Positions 1 through 11,814 are shown, counted from the stretch's first letter. The stretch is DNA of 62,000 bases from Symbiodinium natans (GCA_905221605.1 CAJNDS010001702.1:387934-449933), one strand, 5' to 3'. The notes: a model not told the origin generated them from the letters alone. Made by a program: numbers and translations.

Positions 1-59
1 CAGGGGCTTGGAGAAAATCAGAGCATGCAGATTCTGTTCTTACTGTTGGTTAGCTGATG

Positions 60-77
60 ATGAGGGAATTCGGGCCC

Positions 78-109
<32 letters not shown>

Positions 110-169
110 CCCTCTAAGGGATTAAGGAGGGTACCTCATTCCCCCATTCCCTACGAAGAACCCTAATCC
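60..169. mobile_element. Foldback element, GAATGAGG family
   Basis: Left arm diverged (GAGGGAATTCGGGCCC), (AT)n centre, right arm GGGTACCTCATTCCCC then CATTCCCTACGAAGAACC. Confidence 0.7.
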
Positions 170-239
170 CTAAACCCTAAATCCTAAACCCTAAACCCTA
201 AACCCTAAACCATAAACTGTGCACTAACAAACAGTAAGT

Positions 240-313
240 ATTGCCGGCCAGGGATGCGTGGCGGTGTCAACCGCGGTCTCCTCACCCGCGGCATCGATCT
301 TGAGAAGGATGGC
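240..313 (-). CDS. MATE exon 6 (ILLKIDAAGEETA...)
   Basis: Acceptor GCGCAG|GC, reads AILLKIDAAGEETAVDTATH then PWP. Fits the LLxxxGQxPEVAxxAxxY...P segment after TM3. The 3' edge is approximate. Confidence 0.6.
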
Positions 314-3300
314 CTGCGCTCTTCTAGGGTTTAGGGTTTAGGGTTTAGGGTTTAGGGTTTCGGGTTTAGGGTTTAGGGTTGGCTTTAGGGTTTAGGGTTT
401 AGGGTTTAGGGTTTAGGGTTTGGGGTTGGGGTTTGGGGTTTAGGGTTTGGGGTTTAGGGTTCAGGGTTTAGGGTTCAGGGTTTAGGGTTTAGGGTGTAGG
501 GTTTAGGGCGCGCACGAGGCCGACGGATATCCGCGCTGGTGGCCGCTGTAAGTACTGCGCTGGTGCATCTTCGACCCTTTTGTCTCCCAATTTATTTTAA
601 AAATCAAAAAAACTGCCGCAAGGGCACACCCCTTGAAGAGTCTATATATATGTATATTATATTATATTATATTATATTATATTATATTATATTATATTAT
701 ATTATATTATATTATATTATATTATATCTATATATGTAAGGGGAGGGAAGGTACGTAACTTCCTCATTCCCTACCAAGGACCAGTAGAAAGAGTAATCTG
801 TGCTGCGGAAAGGGCACCCCCAAAAGAGACCGGCTGTTGTTAGGGTTGTTTCAGAACTTCTGTGCCCAAATGTGTTGTCTTCAGGCGAATTCTGAGTTGT
901 GTGGATATGATGAAGGTTCCAGGCTTCCCGCAAAAGATCATGGCTGCTGAGTCATAGGCATCTCCACCCAGCCCATCTCACTCACTACATTTGAGGGTGG
1001 AAGCCATTGCGCTGCTTGCCACAGGGATGTTCACCACTCGATGAGGTACTGCACTAGCTCATATGGCACCGGTCCCTGTTCTTGTTTCCAGCACTCATAA
1101 CGCACCCAAGGAAAAGTGATTTCATCCTTTTGAATGATATAGTCACACCGCGAGTCGATAGCATTGCTTCCCTGTTCACCATCATGAGACGAGGTCGTTC
1201 TTTGGACAAAAGCCCTCAATAACACAATCGTTTTCGAAAGAGGAAACACAGAACGCACCTGAAACGAGGCTCGCTCGCAACGCGTTCAAGGACGTGCTGA
1301 GGCGTCGGAAGGACGCTCAGAGAGCATCGGTCGCATCGGTCCTTGTTTCCGGTACTCATCGCAAACCCCACCGTGGACGGGCAACCAGTACCCTTGCGCG
1401 CTGGTCACGGAGCTGGCGTGGAGGGCATGCTGTGAAGGCCGGTCTTGGTTTGCTTTGTCTGCTGTTTGCATGTTTCAAGATTGTTCTGATTTGTTCAGAG
1501 TAGAGGTTTCCTGACGAATGAACTCTGACACAAGTGTCTCTCCATCTTTCTTTATGTCCACCTGTCTCCCTGTCCCCCTCTCCCTCGCCTTCTCAACTTA
1601 GATTTCCAGCACAACGGAGGCCTGCAGAACCAATCACTGTCCATGTCTTACGCCCTTTCTAAGCATAAGCAAGGGGAGACAAGTGTTGATCAAGGCAGAA
1701 CTAAATCCGTGGCCTCTGTGTAGTAGAGAGCCACGGCGCACGCACCAGCCAAAAGCAACATCCAAACCTGGCAGCAGTTCAGGTAGCCCCGGGCTCTGTC
1801 GTAGTCCTTGGCGCCGAAAGCTTGCGACACCAGGGTGTCTTGTGCACCTGCAAGCCGCGTGTGTTGATAACACGAACTAGGAGCTTTTGTTGAAGGGGCT
1901 GTCACAGAGTTTTTGTACAGGTTGTCGAAACAGCCGACAGTTTGAAGTTGCAGTGTCCGTTCGTTCCAACGCTCGCAGTTGCCACTTGTGCACCCGGGGA
2001 AAAAGGGCAAATTTTATGAATTAAAATCGTGCATCGTTTCACTCTTTACATTTTAATTATAAAATTGTATGCCCTTTTAGTAGTATTAATACGGGCGTAT
2101 AAAGAGAGAGAAATAGACGCCCTAACATTCATTTCGTTCATTACGTTCTCCTTTCACGCTCATAATATTAACTTCGTGCGTCATCTCCTTACAAGATTAA
2201 TATTAGTATTACGTGAAGAGAACTAGTGAGCGAAATACACGCACGAATTGTCGAATTGTAAGTGAAAAAAACGAACTAGAGAACGAAACAAGGAGAAGAT
2301 TCCATGGGAAGGAGAGTTCACCCTTAGAAGCGATCCGTGAGCTGCGTTAATAGCGTCCAGCGGCAGTTTCTACCTCGTGGTCCAGTTGTTGCGTTCATGC
2401 GTTCACACACTAATACTAAAAATCACGCGTCAACTTGTTATAATAATAGTAGTAATGTGCTCTCTTGTTCTCTTCACGGAAATAATTCTAATGACAAGGA
2501 GTGAGCGACGCGTGCATTATATTATTACAGATTCAGATGAAGAAAGAAGAAGAGAGAAAAGCCACATAAAATACACTAAAAAGCGTGCACTTCATTTACC
2601 TTTTGAGTACATTTTATTAGGTTTTTAGTACGTGACGGGCGTGGGTGAGACGGGTGAATTAGATGTAGAGTCTAGAAGCGTGAGGAAAGGGCCCAAAGAT
2701 AGGTTCCTTGTCAAGAGAGTTCCTGTCACGTAGAAAGACTCATGATGGTACGGTTTCTAAGTCAAGATGGTACGTCCGGAAGTGATGCGTGCTGTCATGA
2801 GTTCACTTCACCTCCAAGAAACCATCAACAGGAGCTAGAGATAGAGGGTTGTGTCCTAAGGGTGAATATACTACGAAGAGAACTCGATACTATAATTATA
2901 AGTGAACATGTGAACGCATGAATTATAATGTTGGGGGAACGAAGTATACAGTTTATTATTCGTGAAGAGAATTTTATATTGAATTTGTAAAGAACGTAGT
3001 GATGCACGAAATTCAATATGAAATGAACGAAACGAAGAGAGAACAAGTAAGCGATTTAATAATGGAATTGTAAAAGAGTGAAACGACTGCACGAATTCTA
3101 TTAATAAATGCGCGAACTTGAGAACGAAACACAACAGAAGGCTTATTCACAGGTGAACCATTAGAAATCCTATAGGAAAGGGAAAGACAACTATAATATT
3201 GTTACGGTGGGCAAAAAGCCCCCTAAAAATACTAAATTACAAGTTTACGCGTGAATTTAGTATATTTAATGTGGGCGTTTTGCACGGGCTAGTAAATTCA

Positions 3301-6300
3301 ATAAGAAAATCGCGCGTTCTTTCACGCCTTGCATGTTATTTATTAACTTAGCCCGTTAATAATATTATATTGTATGTGCTGCAAAAGACCCACTAAAACT
3401 ACTGTATTTCGCTGGGTCTTTTAGCGAGCACCAGGACACAGCTTATGATTGAGGATTTTTCCAGTAGAAATCTCTTGTTTACTTCGTTCAATCGCTAATT
3501 TAATTCACGCACTACGTTCTTTGCATTCACTTCGTTTGTACTTAAAACGCTCTATCACTTCGTAGTATTATTAAATGTGTGAATGAAATGAACACGCCCA
3601 TTAAAAGTGCAAAAAGTAAGTTAACGCACGTTTTTGCGCTTGTAATTTGGGCTTTAGTTCATTCACCCGGGCTAACATTCGCACGCGTGCATTCATTCTA
3701 TTCAGTTACCGTGCGAATAAAGGCCCGGGATACATTATAAAGAGTGTAAAGAGAGCACTAATAATAGAGTTACAAGTGAACGAAGTTATGAGTGAGCGCG
3801 TGAACTATATTATTATGCGAACGAAACCCGGGGCTAATTATAATACTACTTAATGCCCCGGATTTATTATAATAATATTGTATTCTGCGGGCACATAAAA
3901 TATTAGTATTAGCCCGCACGTATTATGAAATAATTTTCGAAGTGAATAAAATGACCGTAATTTTGCAAGAAACGAAAGAGCCGCGCGAAAATAAGCGAAA
4001 TTATGAACGTAATGTGTGGAGAGAATCCTAAAGGTAACAAAGAATCCTGGTAATCGAGGGAGATGTCGTAAGTTGTCTTTATGAGATTGGTTTTCACGGG
4101 CCAGCAATAATATTATATTCGTGCGTCCATAAACTCCTTACAAAAAATATTATGAGAGGCCCTAATTATATTACTATTGGGCCGTGTTAAAAGCCCTAAT
4201 TTTTCTAATTGAATGGCCCAGTAGGGTCGGCATATGGTGAGTTCTCTAAATTATGGGCCCGAATATTTCGGGCACCCAAAAAGGGACCATAAACTTGGGA
4301 ACTGACCATGTGGCAGAAAGAGGTTGGTCCCCACAATAGTGGGCAAGAGCAAAAATCTCTTTCCGCTTCCTCTTTCTCCGCGCCTCCATTCGGCTGAGTT
4401 CTGCTGTCTCCGTCTTAGAAGCCTTATATAGGGCCTTACTTAACATAGAGTTTCGGGGGCTATTATAGTGCAATTCCACAGGGGCCGTCAGGGAATACCA
4501 TTAGTAATTGTTCCGGCCCCTATTTGACCCGGAGATGCACAAAATAACACGCCTGGGTTGCCGGGCGTTTCTGTTTGCCCACGGAACCTCCCTCAGGGGC
4601 CCTAGGCCCCGCTTTTTTGTCAGTTTCTCAACCGGGCGAAAACAAAAAATGCATACGCCCCGCAAGTGCAGGTTGAAAAAAGCCCTTGAACAACACATAG
4701 CAAAACCATCCGTAAGTTGAAGGCAGCAAGGTGCAACAACCAGGATGGCCCTTAAAACCCTGTGAAAAGAATACTCCTGAAATATGATCCTCTTAAAACC
4801 AAGAAGAGAAAATATGCCATGTCCTACCTTTTTGCTAAACCCTAAAACCTAAACTCCACGCCCTAAACCCTAAAACCCTAAACCCTTGGCCTGCGAAGCC
4901 GTATGAGAAGACATCGACGAAGCACGAGATCACCGACTGTCCGAGCCCAACAGCAGCGACTCTCCTGGTCGCTTCATCCCCATCCTCAGCTGGGCATTTT
5001 CCCACATGGGGTTTAGGGTTTAGGGTTTAGGGTTTAGGGTTTAGGGTTTAGGGTTTAGGGTTTAGGGTTTAGGGTTTAGCGTTTAGGGTTTAGGGTTTAG
5101 CATTCAGGGTGCACGGAGAGCTACAGTACAGGGCCCCAGTGCCTGTGAAAGCTCTGGAGACTGTAAGGTTACTAACCAATTATAACTGTACTTGTAACCC
5201 CACGTATAAGGCCCTGAAGTGCCCTAATATGGTTATAAGCACGGTTATACGTACAGCTATACTTGGTTGATAAGTACCATGAGCCTCCAAGTTTTCGGGC
5301 TGGGCAAAACGACCGCACCGACTGAACCTTTGCAAAGCCGAATAGAAGGGCCTGAATAATTAGAATAGACTTCTTGGGGAAAGTTGTTATGGTATACTTT
5401 CAAAAGGGGCCATAAGCGAATACTATTCGTAATTATTCCGACCGTTACATTACAACGCTCAAAGGCCCCAAAAACCTCTAAAGCCCCAAGCCTTAGGGGC
5501 TGAATACCCCAGCCCAAAAAAGGTTCACCGTGTATATATAGTAGGAGTCTATATCGAGCCAGAAAGGTTACTGTAAAGGTTACCTACCCAGTCCCAAAGA
5601 AACCCTAAACCGTAAACCCTAAACCATTCAAAAAAAAAAAAAAACCTATCCCGCTGCCTCCGAGCTTCCGGATTGCCCCCATGTGAAGCCGCCCAAATTG
5701 GCACAAATATGGCCACTCCTTGCTGAAGCTGGTTTAGGGTTCAGGGTTCAGGGTTCAGGGTTCAGGGTTTAGGGCTTAGGGCTCAGGGCTCAGGGCTTAG
5801 GGCTTAGGGCTTAGGGCTTAGGGCTTAGGGCATAGGGCTTAGGGCTTAGGGCTTAGGGCTTCGAGCGAAGGGCTTAGGGCTTAGGGCTTAGGGCTCAGGG
5901 CTTCGGGCTTCGGGCTTCGGGCTTAGGGCTTAGGGCTTAGGGCTTAGGGCTTAGGGCTTAGAGCTTAGGGCTTAGGGCTTAGGGCTTAGGGCTCAGGGCT
6001 TAGAGCGAAGGGCTTAGGGCTTAGGGCTTAGGCCTAGGGCTTAGGTCTTAGGGTAAGCGAGCTGCCGGAACCGACTACAGCTGATGGTCGCGCGTGACTA
6101 TGAAGCTTAAAACAGGGAGGTTCTGGATTTCTAACACCCCCAAACCCTAAACCCTAAACCCTGTCTTCTGAGAGTCTGGCCCTCCAGGAAATAGGTTGCG
6201 GTGACCGGCGCTGCTATTCGCAGAAGTCGCCTGCAAAGTCCCCCCGGCTGCTCTTATACGGTTTTGGGTTTTTGGGTTTAGGGTTTAGGGTTTAGGGTTT

Positions 6301-6416
6301 AGGGTTTAGGGTTTAGGGTTTAGGGTTTAGGGTTAGGGTGGCATCAGCGCGTCCTCAAAATCGGGCCATTCTCCATGACCAACAGCTGTGAGGAAGCGCT
6401 GTTGGAGCCAAAATGG
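240..6416 (-). CDS. MATE-family transporter gene, N-terminal half; 3' end beyond left edge
   Basis: Multidrug and toxic compound extrusion family: membrane antiporters exporting organic compounds in exchange for H+ or Na+. Exons chain in phase on the minus strand: MENGPIL; RLLRIAAPVTATYFLEG (TM1, LLxLAxP); GVAIFVPIWA; DEATRRVAAVGLGQS with VISCFVDVFSYGFA (AAVGLG loop and TM2); GAQDTLVSQAFGAKDY (family motif LDTLxxQAFGA) with TM3; then LLKIDAAGEETA leading to the next Pro-containing turn. The junction FA-GAQDTL is exact with a GC donor and AG|G acceptor. The start is the first in-frame ATG after a putative trans-splice acceptor with relict spliced-leader sequence. Roughly the first 120 residues are present. 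Substrate is unknown. Confidence 0.85.
314..1693 (-). other. MATE intron 5
   Basis: Contains a degenerate TTTAGGG array (326-510), an ATTAT microsatellite and a foldback copy. Two stretches at about 1060-1110 and 1335-1370 share a GGAAACAAG...GGGACCG-like core, suggesting a small internal duplication. No gene recognised. Confidence 0.5.
649..727. repeat. (ATTAT)n pentanucleotide microsatellite
   Basis: About 15 tandem TATTA units, flanked by short ATATAT and by a copy of the GAATGAGG foldback family on the right (about 738-784). Confidence 0.95.
1694..1847 (-). CDS. MATE exon 5 (GAQDTLVSQAFGAKDY, TM3)
   Basis: Acceptor TTGCAG|GT, then GAQDTLVSQAFGAKDYDRAR and a hydrophobic helix (VWMLLLAGACAVALYY), ending TEATDLV. 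This is the most conserved MATE block. The exact 3' edge is uncertain (candidates between 1694 and 1700). Confidence 0.92.
1848..4890 (-). other. MATE intron 4 with AT-rich foldback region (about 2010-4230)
   Basis: Nearly free of telomere-like repeats. Dominated by recurring words such as GTGAACGAA, GAAGAGAAC and ATTCATT on both strands; for example 2170-2222 and 2467-2515 are imperfect inverted copies. Several GGGC...GCCC-bounded AT-rich blocks occur (3190-3440, 3700-3920). No coding exon seen. Confidence 0.6.
4231..4313. mobile_element. Foldback element, GGTAGTTCTC family (diverged)
   Basis: CATATGGTGAGTTCTCTAAA...and, inverted at the right, GGGAACTGACCATGTG; GGGCCC/GGGACC near the centre. 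Confidence 0.65.
4891..4984 (-). CDS. MATE exon 4 (AAVGLG and TM2)
   Basis: Reads DEATRRVAAVGLGQSVISCF then VDVFSYGFA. AAVGLG is the family signature before TM2. Acceptor TGAG|G, donor GCAG|GC. Confidence 0.88.
5150..5296. mobile_element. MITE-like element, CTTGGAGGTTC family (left end lost)
   Basis: Interior as in the 17.1 and 26.5 kb copies, right end GAGCCTCCAAG; the left terminus is degenerate. In MATE intron 3. Confidence 0.75.
5690..5718 (-). CDS. MATE exon 3 (VAIFVPIWA), 29-nt microexon
   Basis: Acceptor CAAG|GA, donor GCG|GC. Hydrophobic and in phase with both neighbours, equivalent to the end of TM1. Chosen mainly by phase. Confidence 0.55.
5730..6050. repeat. Telomere-variant array, mostly GGGCTTA
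   Basis: Starts as GGGTTCA units and becomes almost pure GGGCTTA with a few GGGCTTC. In MATE intron 2 on the acceptor side. Other GGGCTTA blocks: 7735-7830 and 25563-25690. Confidence 0.93.
6181..6230 (-). CDS. MATE exon 2 (RLLRIAAPVTATYFLE, TM1)
   Basis: Acceptor TTGCAG|G, 50 nt, donor GC. LLRIAAP is the family's first-helix motif (LLxLALP). Confidence 0.75.
6354..6416 (-). CDS. MATE exon 1: 5' leader (6377-6416) and first codons (6354-6376)
   Basis: After acceptor TTGCAG comes a 40-nt leader, then ATG (6376-6374) reading MENGPIL and a GA donor. A longer frame without ATG (FLTAVGHGEWPDFEDA, GC donor) also fits the phase of exon 2, so the N-terminus is not settled. Confidence 0.5.
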
Positions 6417-6418
6417 CT
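6405..6418 (-). promoter_or_regulatory. Putative relict dinoflagellate spliced-leader sequence at a trans-splice acceptor
   Basis: Minus strand reads AG|CCATTTTGGCTC, identical over 14 nt to the part of the dinoflagellate spliced leader that starts at its internal AG, then CAA with one inserted C. Relicts of this form arise when trans-spliced mRNAs are copied back into the genome and spliced again at the leader's own AG. Here it sits 40 nt before the ATG of the MATE gene. Confidence 0.55.
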
Positions 6419-6451
6419 GCAATACCCGATTTGGTGGTCCCTTCTGGGTCT

Positions 6452-6630
6452 TAGGTTTAGGGTTTAGGGTTTAGGGTTTAGGGTTTAGGGTTTAGGGTTT
6501 AGGGGTTTAGGGGTTTAGGGGTTTAGGGGTTTAGGGGTTTAGGGTTTAGGGTTTAGGGTTTAGGGTTTAGGGTTTAGGGTTTAGGGTTTAGGGTTTAGGG
6601 TTTGGGGTTTAGGGTTTAGGGTTTAGGGTC
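6452..6630 (+). repeat. TTTAGGG array with 8-bp GGGGTTTA block
   Basis: Perfect TTTAGGG units with an internal block of five TTTAGGGG units (about 6500-6540). Confidence 0.95.
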
Positions 6631-6639
6631 CCTTTGGGT

Positions 6640-9600
6640 TACGCAAACTATTAGGGGCCGCCTGATAAACGTGACCCCAAAGACCCCTAAGTGAAGTGAC
6701 CGTTTGGTGAGTCAGAGATTTGGAGAGCGGGACGAGGAGTCGAGTATGGCTTGGTGTCTCAGCGATCACACCAGCGATGCAAGCGGTTTAGGTTTCAGGT
6801 TTAGGGTTTAGGGTTGAGGGTTTCGGGTTTAGAGAGTTGTCCAACTGAGGGTGCCTTTTGAGGTCCTTCTGCCCATCATGAGGCTGGTCCCTCTGACATC
6901 CCTTGTTTCCTGCTTGCTGTTTTGGCCCCATGGACTCAGCGATTTAGGGTGTTGTAGGGTGTTTAGGGTTTAGCGCTTAGGTTTTGGGTTTTGGGTTCAG
7001 GGGTGGTATCAGAGGGACCTGCACAAAATGCGCGAACGAAACCCTGAGCTCTTCAGGAGATCTCAACACAAAACCCGCAAGAACGCCAAACTCCAAACCT
7101 TGCAAACGAAATACGAACCCCAAGACAGAATGTTTCCTCTTGAAGCATCTCCAAGCCTGGTTGCCCTAAACCCGAAACCCCAAGGGCCCCAAACCCCCAA
7201 GGGCCCCAAACCCACAAGGGCCCCAGAACCGCAACATAAAAACCCTAGCCCTAGCCTGAACCGAAACCCTTAACCCAAAGCGCTGACCTGAGACGAGCTT
7301 CCGCCACAAGCCAGTACAAGCTAAATGCCCTCCTAGCTGGAGGTTTATAAGCCCTAAACCCTAAACCCTAAACCCTAACCCCTCTGAACCCTAAACCCTG
7401 AACCCTGAACCCTCCACCCTGCGGCGTTGTTTTGCTTAGGGCAATTCTCATAGATTCGTTCGGGCTCTCAGCTGCCCATGCGCTCCGAAACCCCCTGACG
7501 CGCAAAGAAAATTGTACATTCCAAGCACAAAACTCTGAAACCCCTTAAAAACCCTAAACCCTCAACCCTCAACCCGAACCCTAACCCTAAACCCTAAAAC
7601 CTAAACCCTGAACCCTGAACTGGGGGGGGGGGGGCTTTGGAGCGCAGGCACTCTGGGAAGTGACGATGCCAGATCCAGTTCTCGATAGGGTTTGGGGTTT
7701 AGGGCTCAGGGTTTAGGGTTTAGGCTTTAGGGTTTCGGGCTTAGGGCTTAGGGCTTAGGGCTTAGGGCTTAGGGCTTAGGGCTTAGGGCTTAGGGCTTAG
7801 GGCTTAGGGCTTAGGGCTTAGGGCTTAGGGTTTAGGGTTTTGTGTCGTTTGGAGTCTGGGGTTTGGGTTTTAGGGTCTGAGCTTAAGCTTTCTTGTTTGG
7901 TTTAAGGACGATTTAGAGTTTAGGCTTTGAGGCGTGCAGCTAGAACTCTCAGGCCGCAAACTGAAAGAGATTGAGACTTAAGAAAGAAGGAACAAACCCT
8001 AAACCCTGCACCCTAAACCCCAAATCCTCAACCCTAAACCCTAAACCCCAAACCCTAAACCCTACACCCTAAACCCTAAACCCAAAACCCTCAACCCTAA
8101 GCCGAAAAAGGAGAGGCGGAAGAAACAAAGAGTGAGGGAAATGGAGGCAAGGGAAGTGGGGGCTGCCCTAAACCCTAAACCCGAAACCCTAAACCCTAAA
8201 CCCTAAACCCCAATTTGCGGGGGTTTAGAGGGTTAGGCGGGGGAGGGGGGGTATAAGGTGTAAGGTTCGGGGTTTAGGGCTTAGGGTTCATGGAACTTTT
8301 GTAGGGCTTGGGCCCCAATAACGGTTTGACCGAAAGTTTTGGCCAAGAGTGTTGACTGAAACGTTTTGCTTTTTGGAACTGTTTTTGTGTCCTCTTTTTT
8401 TTGTGGGGAGGGGGGGGGGAGCTGGGCGGGAGGGGGCTCTGGGTGGGCAAGCCCCCAGAGATTTAGATAACTTGAGCATTTGGCCTTCCAGAGACGTTTC
8501 GGATGAACATGCTAATATACTTAAACTCAGCTTGTCAGCCGTTTGGACAAATAACATAGGGTTCGGGGGCTTAGGTTAAGGGGGTTTAGGGCGGTTTTAA
8601 GGGTTTGGGGGGCGAGAAGTAGAGCTTTTAGGCCTTTTAACTTTTTGGGGTTTGGAGTTTTAGGGTTTGCGGCCTTTGGGGGTTTCAGGTTTTGGGGCTC
8701 AGAATTTCCTAGACCCTGTAATGTTTCGCGGCCGGAGATCTGGCGTACTGGCTCGTCCATAGCCCGCTACCCACGTTCTACATCATTGGAGCGCGGGGAA
8801 CACAGCTGCAGCCCGAGCATAGGGTTTAAGGTTCAGGGTTGAGGGTTTAGGGATTAGGGTTTAGGGTTTTGCGGGTTTGAGGTTGAGGGGGGTTTAGGGG
8901 TTCTCAGGATCAATGCAGGGCCTGGAATTCTACACTTTGGCGTTTTACGGCTTTAAGGTTCAGATCGAAGGTTTAGTTAGGGCTTAGGAGGTTTAAAGGC
9001 TTAAGGCCCCACCCGAAATACCCCGGAACAACCTTAAATTGCCCGAAATAACCTCAAATACCACTGAATAACTTTTTTTCCGAAGCCATACCGTGAATCG
9101 ACTGTACGTCAACTTCAAGACACGGCGTTGGCGCAGCAAAAAGGAGGCTTACCCATTAAATAACCTAGGAAACCTTAAAAATAGCCTACATAAGACGATT
9201 GAAGGCTTATATTGTTTCGAGGCTAGGGTTTAGGATCTAAGGTACCCCACGAAAACTCTCAGCATACAAAGGGTGCCCCTGTCTTTGCTTGGATACTGCT
9301 GGCCTTGCTAGGGCTGAAAGTAGGGGGGGGGGGGGGGGCTGAAGGTCTGCACAAGGGTCCCACGCGAGCTGCCTGAGCCACGTCCATCCAGCGCTCAGCC
9401 CAGGGGTCAGAAAAGAGGGAGGGGACCCCAGAAAGAGAGAGGGCCCTTAGGGTTGCAGTCGTCTTTATAGGATTTAGGGTTTTGGGTTGCGGGCGTGTGG
9501 TGCGGCTTCTAGGGCTTCGCGGGTTTAGTCGAGGGCTTTCGCCTAGTCACATCTCTCCTTCCCCTCTGCTTGACCTCGCAACACCACTGCCTTTCGTGGC

Positions 9601-10110
9601 CTCGCGAACTGGGCGGGGGCAAGCTTTGAAGCCCTGGCAACCCTAAGGCGTAAATCCTCTCAAAGTCTTGAAAGAGGCTTAGAAGGGCCCAGCCCTCTTG
9701 ACAATAAATGTTAAGAACCGTATTCCCTAAGCCCTCGTCTAGCTTCGGAACCGTCAACCCTGAACCGCGCGTGCGCGCGCGCCGGTCACATGAGGCGCGG
9801 CCGCTTCATAGCAGGTTGCGGGTTCTGGCCCATACCTGGGGTTCGAGCTTCGAGGGTAGGATGGGTCAGGCCACAAAACCCACATCTCCAGCCCCAAGCC
9901 CAAAATCCCTAGACCCAAACTAGTGAGGGCTTGCTTCCGTGGAGCGACAGGGCCTGACCCTAAACCCTAAACCCTAAACCCTACACCCTAAACCCTAAAC
10001 CCTAAACCTAACGCACCCCTAACGACAAAGCGGGAAGCGGAGAAGATTCAAGTGATTTTATAGCCTCGCTGACGACAACATTAACGTTCATCCTTCTAGT
10101 CTTAAAGTCA
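6640..10110 (-). other. Candidate exonic islands upstream of the MATE gene
   Basis: Between telomere-like arrays the minus strand has coding-like but unchained islands: about 10110-10030 (AIKSLESSPLPALS), 9757-9600 (GLGNTVLNIYCQEGWALLSL), 9415-9345 (AERWMDVAQAARVG), 7690-7635 (ENWIWHRHFPECLRSK), 7510-7435 (AESPNESMRIALSK), 7345-7285 (AFSLYWLVAEARLRSA) and 6780-6640. They may be the 3' end of the gene upstream. No family recognised; several could be chance. Confidence 0.3.
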
Positions 10111-10147
10111 AGTTATTTGCGTGGCCTGCCTGGCAGGGGTCGGGGGG

Positions 10148-10262
10148 TCCTAGGTCGGATAAGGGGGACCCTTAACAGGGACCTCTTGTGGCTCTCTTGA
10201 ACAGGGACCTTATTCAGAGGGTCTATATCCGCAAGGGTCCCCCTAATCCTATCCCCTAGGGG
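10148..10262. mobile_element. Foldback element with AGGGGGACCCTT arms
   Basis: Arms CCTAGG..GGATA.AGGGGGACCCTT inverted over 115 bp. A related AGGGACCCTTACAAGGGA-armed element lies at 11643-11814. Confidence 0.65.
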
Positions 10263-10370
10263 GGACTGATGCAGGTCTTAAGTGAGTTCCGGTGGCTTAG
10301 CGGCCGGCACCTTTTTCTGGGGTCCAAGGAGAGCCCCCCCTTCCGGGAGCTCACCTGGTCAGCGGCCCAT

Positions 10371-10520
10371 AGGTTTAGGGTTTAGGGTTTAGGGTTCAGG
10401 GTTCAGGGTTCAGGGTTCAGGGTTCAGGGTTTAGGGTTTAGGGTTTAGGGTTTAGGGTTTAGGGTTTAGGGTTTAGGGTTTAGGGTTTAGGGTTTAGGGT
10501 TTAGGGTTTAGGGTTTAGGG
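10371..10520 (+). repeat. TTTAGGG array with TTCAGGG block
   Basis: About 21 units, including five consecutive TTCAGGG. Confidence 0.95.
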
Positions 10521-10689
10521 ACGAAACGGGCCTGGCATCGGCTCAGGCTCTAACAACTATGTTGGGGTGGTTTTGCGGGCTGCACTTCACATGCTGAACC
10601 CGTATGCTCAAACCTCAAACCCCTAAACCCCAAACCCTAAACCCTAAACCCTATGCCCTAAACCCTTCACCCCAAACCTGAAACCCTCG

Positions 10690-10812
10690 CTGGTTCTTAG
10701 TAGGGGAGTGAGGGAATGAGGTACCCTTTTATCACCCTATATATATATATATATATATCCTTTAAGGGATTATGTAGGGTACCTATGTCCCCCAGTCCCT
10801 ACTCAAAACCAG
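10690..10812. mobile_element. Foldback element, GAATGAGG family
   Basis: CTGGTTCTTAGTAGGG...GAATGAGGTACCC, (AT)n centre, then GGGTACC...CAGTCCCTACTCAAAACCAG. Confidence 0.85.
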
Positions 10813-11642
10813 GGGGAACCCCGAACCCTAAACCCTAAACCCCTCCCATACCCAAATCCCGAACCTTGACCAGAATCGCGCCTCACCCAGGCCCCAGGGA
10901 CACTCCAGAGTTTAGGGTTTAGGTTGTCCAGCCCGCCAAACCCCAGGCGAAAAACCCTAAGTCTTCGCCCACATGTCGGTCCTGCCAGAGCACAAACTCC
11001 AAACCCTAAACTCGAAACTCAAAACTCCAAACCCTGAACCATACACCCTAAACCCTAAATCCTAAACCCTAAACCCTAAACCCTAAACCCTAAACCCTAA
11101 ACCCTAAACCCTAAACCCTAACCCTAAACTCCCCAAATCACAGAGGCTGCACATATGATGTGCACCCGGGATGCATCGGCGAGTGAAGTTTATGACCTTA
11201 GGTGTGCTCCTTGCGGCTCAACTCTCTTGCACACAATCCGTACCCTAACCCCAAGATCCCGATGCCCCAAACCCTAAACATCCCTAAACCCTAAACCCTA
11301 AACCCTCAACATCCCTAAACCCAAAATAGGTTTTGCGGCTTCGTGTTGGCGTAAACTCTGGAACTCCTAGAGGGCAGTTCTCCGAACTATCGTCTACCAT
11401 GGAGCATTATACTGGCTTCTTGTTAAGAAACTCGGGAAGATATGTAAGTTGCCATAGCAAGCAGACGTTGTTATTTATGGCCCAAACCCATTATGGTAAC
11501 TTTTCTTAGCTCCATAGATTGAATCTAACATATTCAGGGTGCCAAAAAGAAGCATCGTGTAGAGACCTTGTCAGGGGTAGACGCAGTGGGTTAGCTGCAC
11601 ACGCAGATGTACACAGAATGTTGGCTGCAACTACACGCCATT

Positions 11643-11814
11643 ATAGGGACCCTTACAAGGGATCATAGGGATAATGTAGGGGCTACTTATATTTGGGGGC
11701 TAAAGAAGGTATGTATCTGGCAATTCCTTCCGGGCTAGTCTTCCTATGCTATATGTAGGGGTTATTTAAGGGGAAAAGATTCAGGGTCCCTTCTAGGGGT
11801 CCCTCCTTATATCC
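11643..11814. mobile_element. Foldback element with AGGGACCCTT arms
   Basis: AGGGACCCTTACAAGGGA at the left and its near-inverse (AGAAGGGACC/GGTCCCTTCT) at the right; AT-rich interior. Confidence 0.6.
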
